A stretch of 32,384 nucleotides of DNA from contig CAJOJV010000036.1 in NCBI GenBank assembly GCA_905234995.1, positions 1 through 32,384 of the forward strand, written 5' to 3'. The position numbers were made by a program, and so were the translations under genes. Positions 32,373 to 32,384 of this stretch are shown here, one piece after another; the stretch's first letter is position 1; every line of letters begins with the position of its first letter. The notes under the pieces are model-generated. The model saw nothing but the letters and a program-made list of their open reading frames with translations, did not search any database and was not told the origin of the DNA. Source of the stretch: an uncultured Eubacterium sp. Its GTDB lineage: Bacteria > Bacillota > Clostridia > Oscillospirales > Acutalibacteraceae.

Positions 32373-32384
32373 GAGTATTTAGTT

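Overview
The window looks like chromosome of an anaerobic, spore-forming member of the Bacillota, class Clostridia, most plausibly a gut Oscillospirales relative. The basis is spo0A with spore-coat genes, the dapL route to meso-diaminopimelate, a FeoA-FeoB fusion, an ANTAR regulator beside glnA, E. coli-type gdhA, moderate GC and many short hairpin repeats between genes. The lineage is an inference from gene content, not a database result.

Layout. 1-1280: the broken end of a large serine recombinase, the edge of an integrated element. 1279-3665: a stand-alone E2-type acyltransferase and, divergently, a membrane-anchored esterase-like alpha/beta hydrolase. 3683-7518: a glycolytic operon on the minus strand, pgk-tpiA-gpmI, without gap in this window. 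7600-12000: a small membrane protein, FeoA-FeoB iron transporter, CDF metal transporter and a hypothetical protein. 12000-12640: a REP-associated tyrosine transposase (RAYT). 12651-15410: rlmH, a WalJ-like hydrolase and murA on the minus strand. 15660-17780: spo0A and two small coat-type genes, bracketed by two ~280-bp hairpin-rich elements. 17790-21762: Na+/Pi cotransporter with PhoU domain, a probable four-helix protein, a membrane acyltransferase and an XRE-AbrB fusion regulator. 21763-28280: a nitrogen block with an ANTAR antiterminator, glnA, gdhA, pyrG and dapL. 28288-30277: a lipoprotein whose terminator is split by an IS3-family element. 30321-32150: a PiT phosphate transporter with its DUF47 partner. 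32295-32372: tRNA-Pro.

Two systems stand out. First, a nitrogen attenuation circuit: glnA and gdhA are divergent, and each predicted transcript begins at or within about 3 nt of its 5' end with a short stem closing a six-base loop that has A at position 1 and G at position 4. This is the signature of ANTAR-protein targets. Each stem overlaps the 5' arm of an intrinsic terminator, and the gdhA leader has two such units in tandem. The likely trans-acting factor, an ANTAR protein with a receiver that lacks its phosphorylation residues, is encoded directly downstream of glnA. pyrG has a related but diverged attenuator.

Second, a RAYT/REP family: 28-base palindromes starting with GTAG occur in inverted pairs inside the two ~280-bp elements and also inside the RAYT coding sequence. 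GTAG placed 5' of a hairpin is the recognition signature known for RAYT transposases. A terminator at 21737-21762 uses the same 9-bp stem. The window is therefore mostly housekeeping DNA in which mobile hairpin DNA has settled next to stop codons, terminators and promoters.
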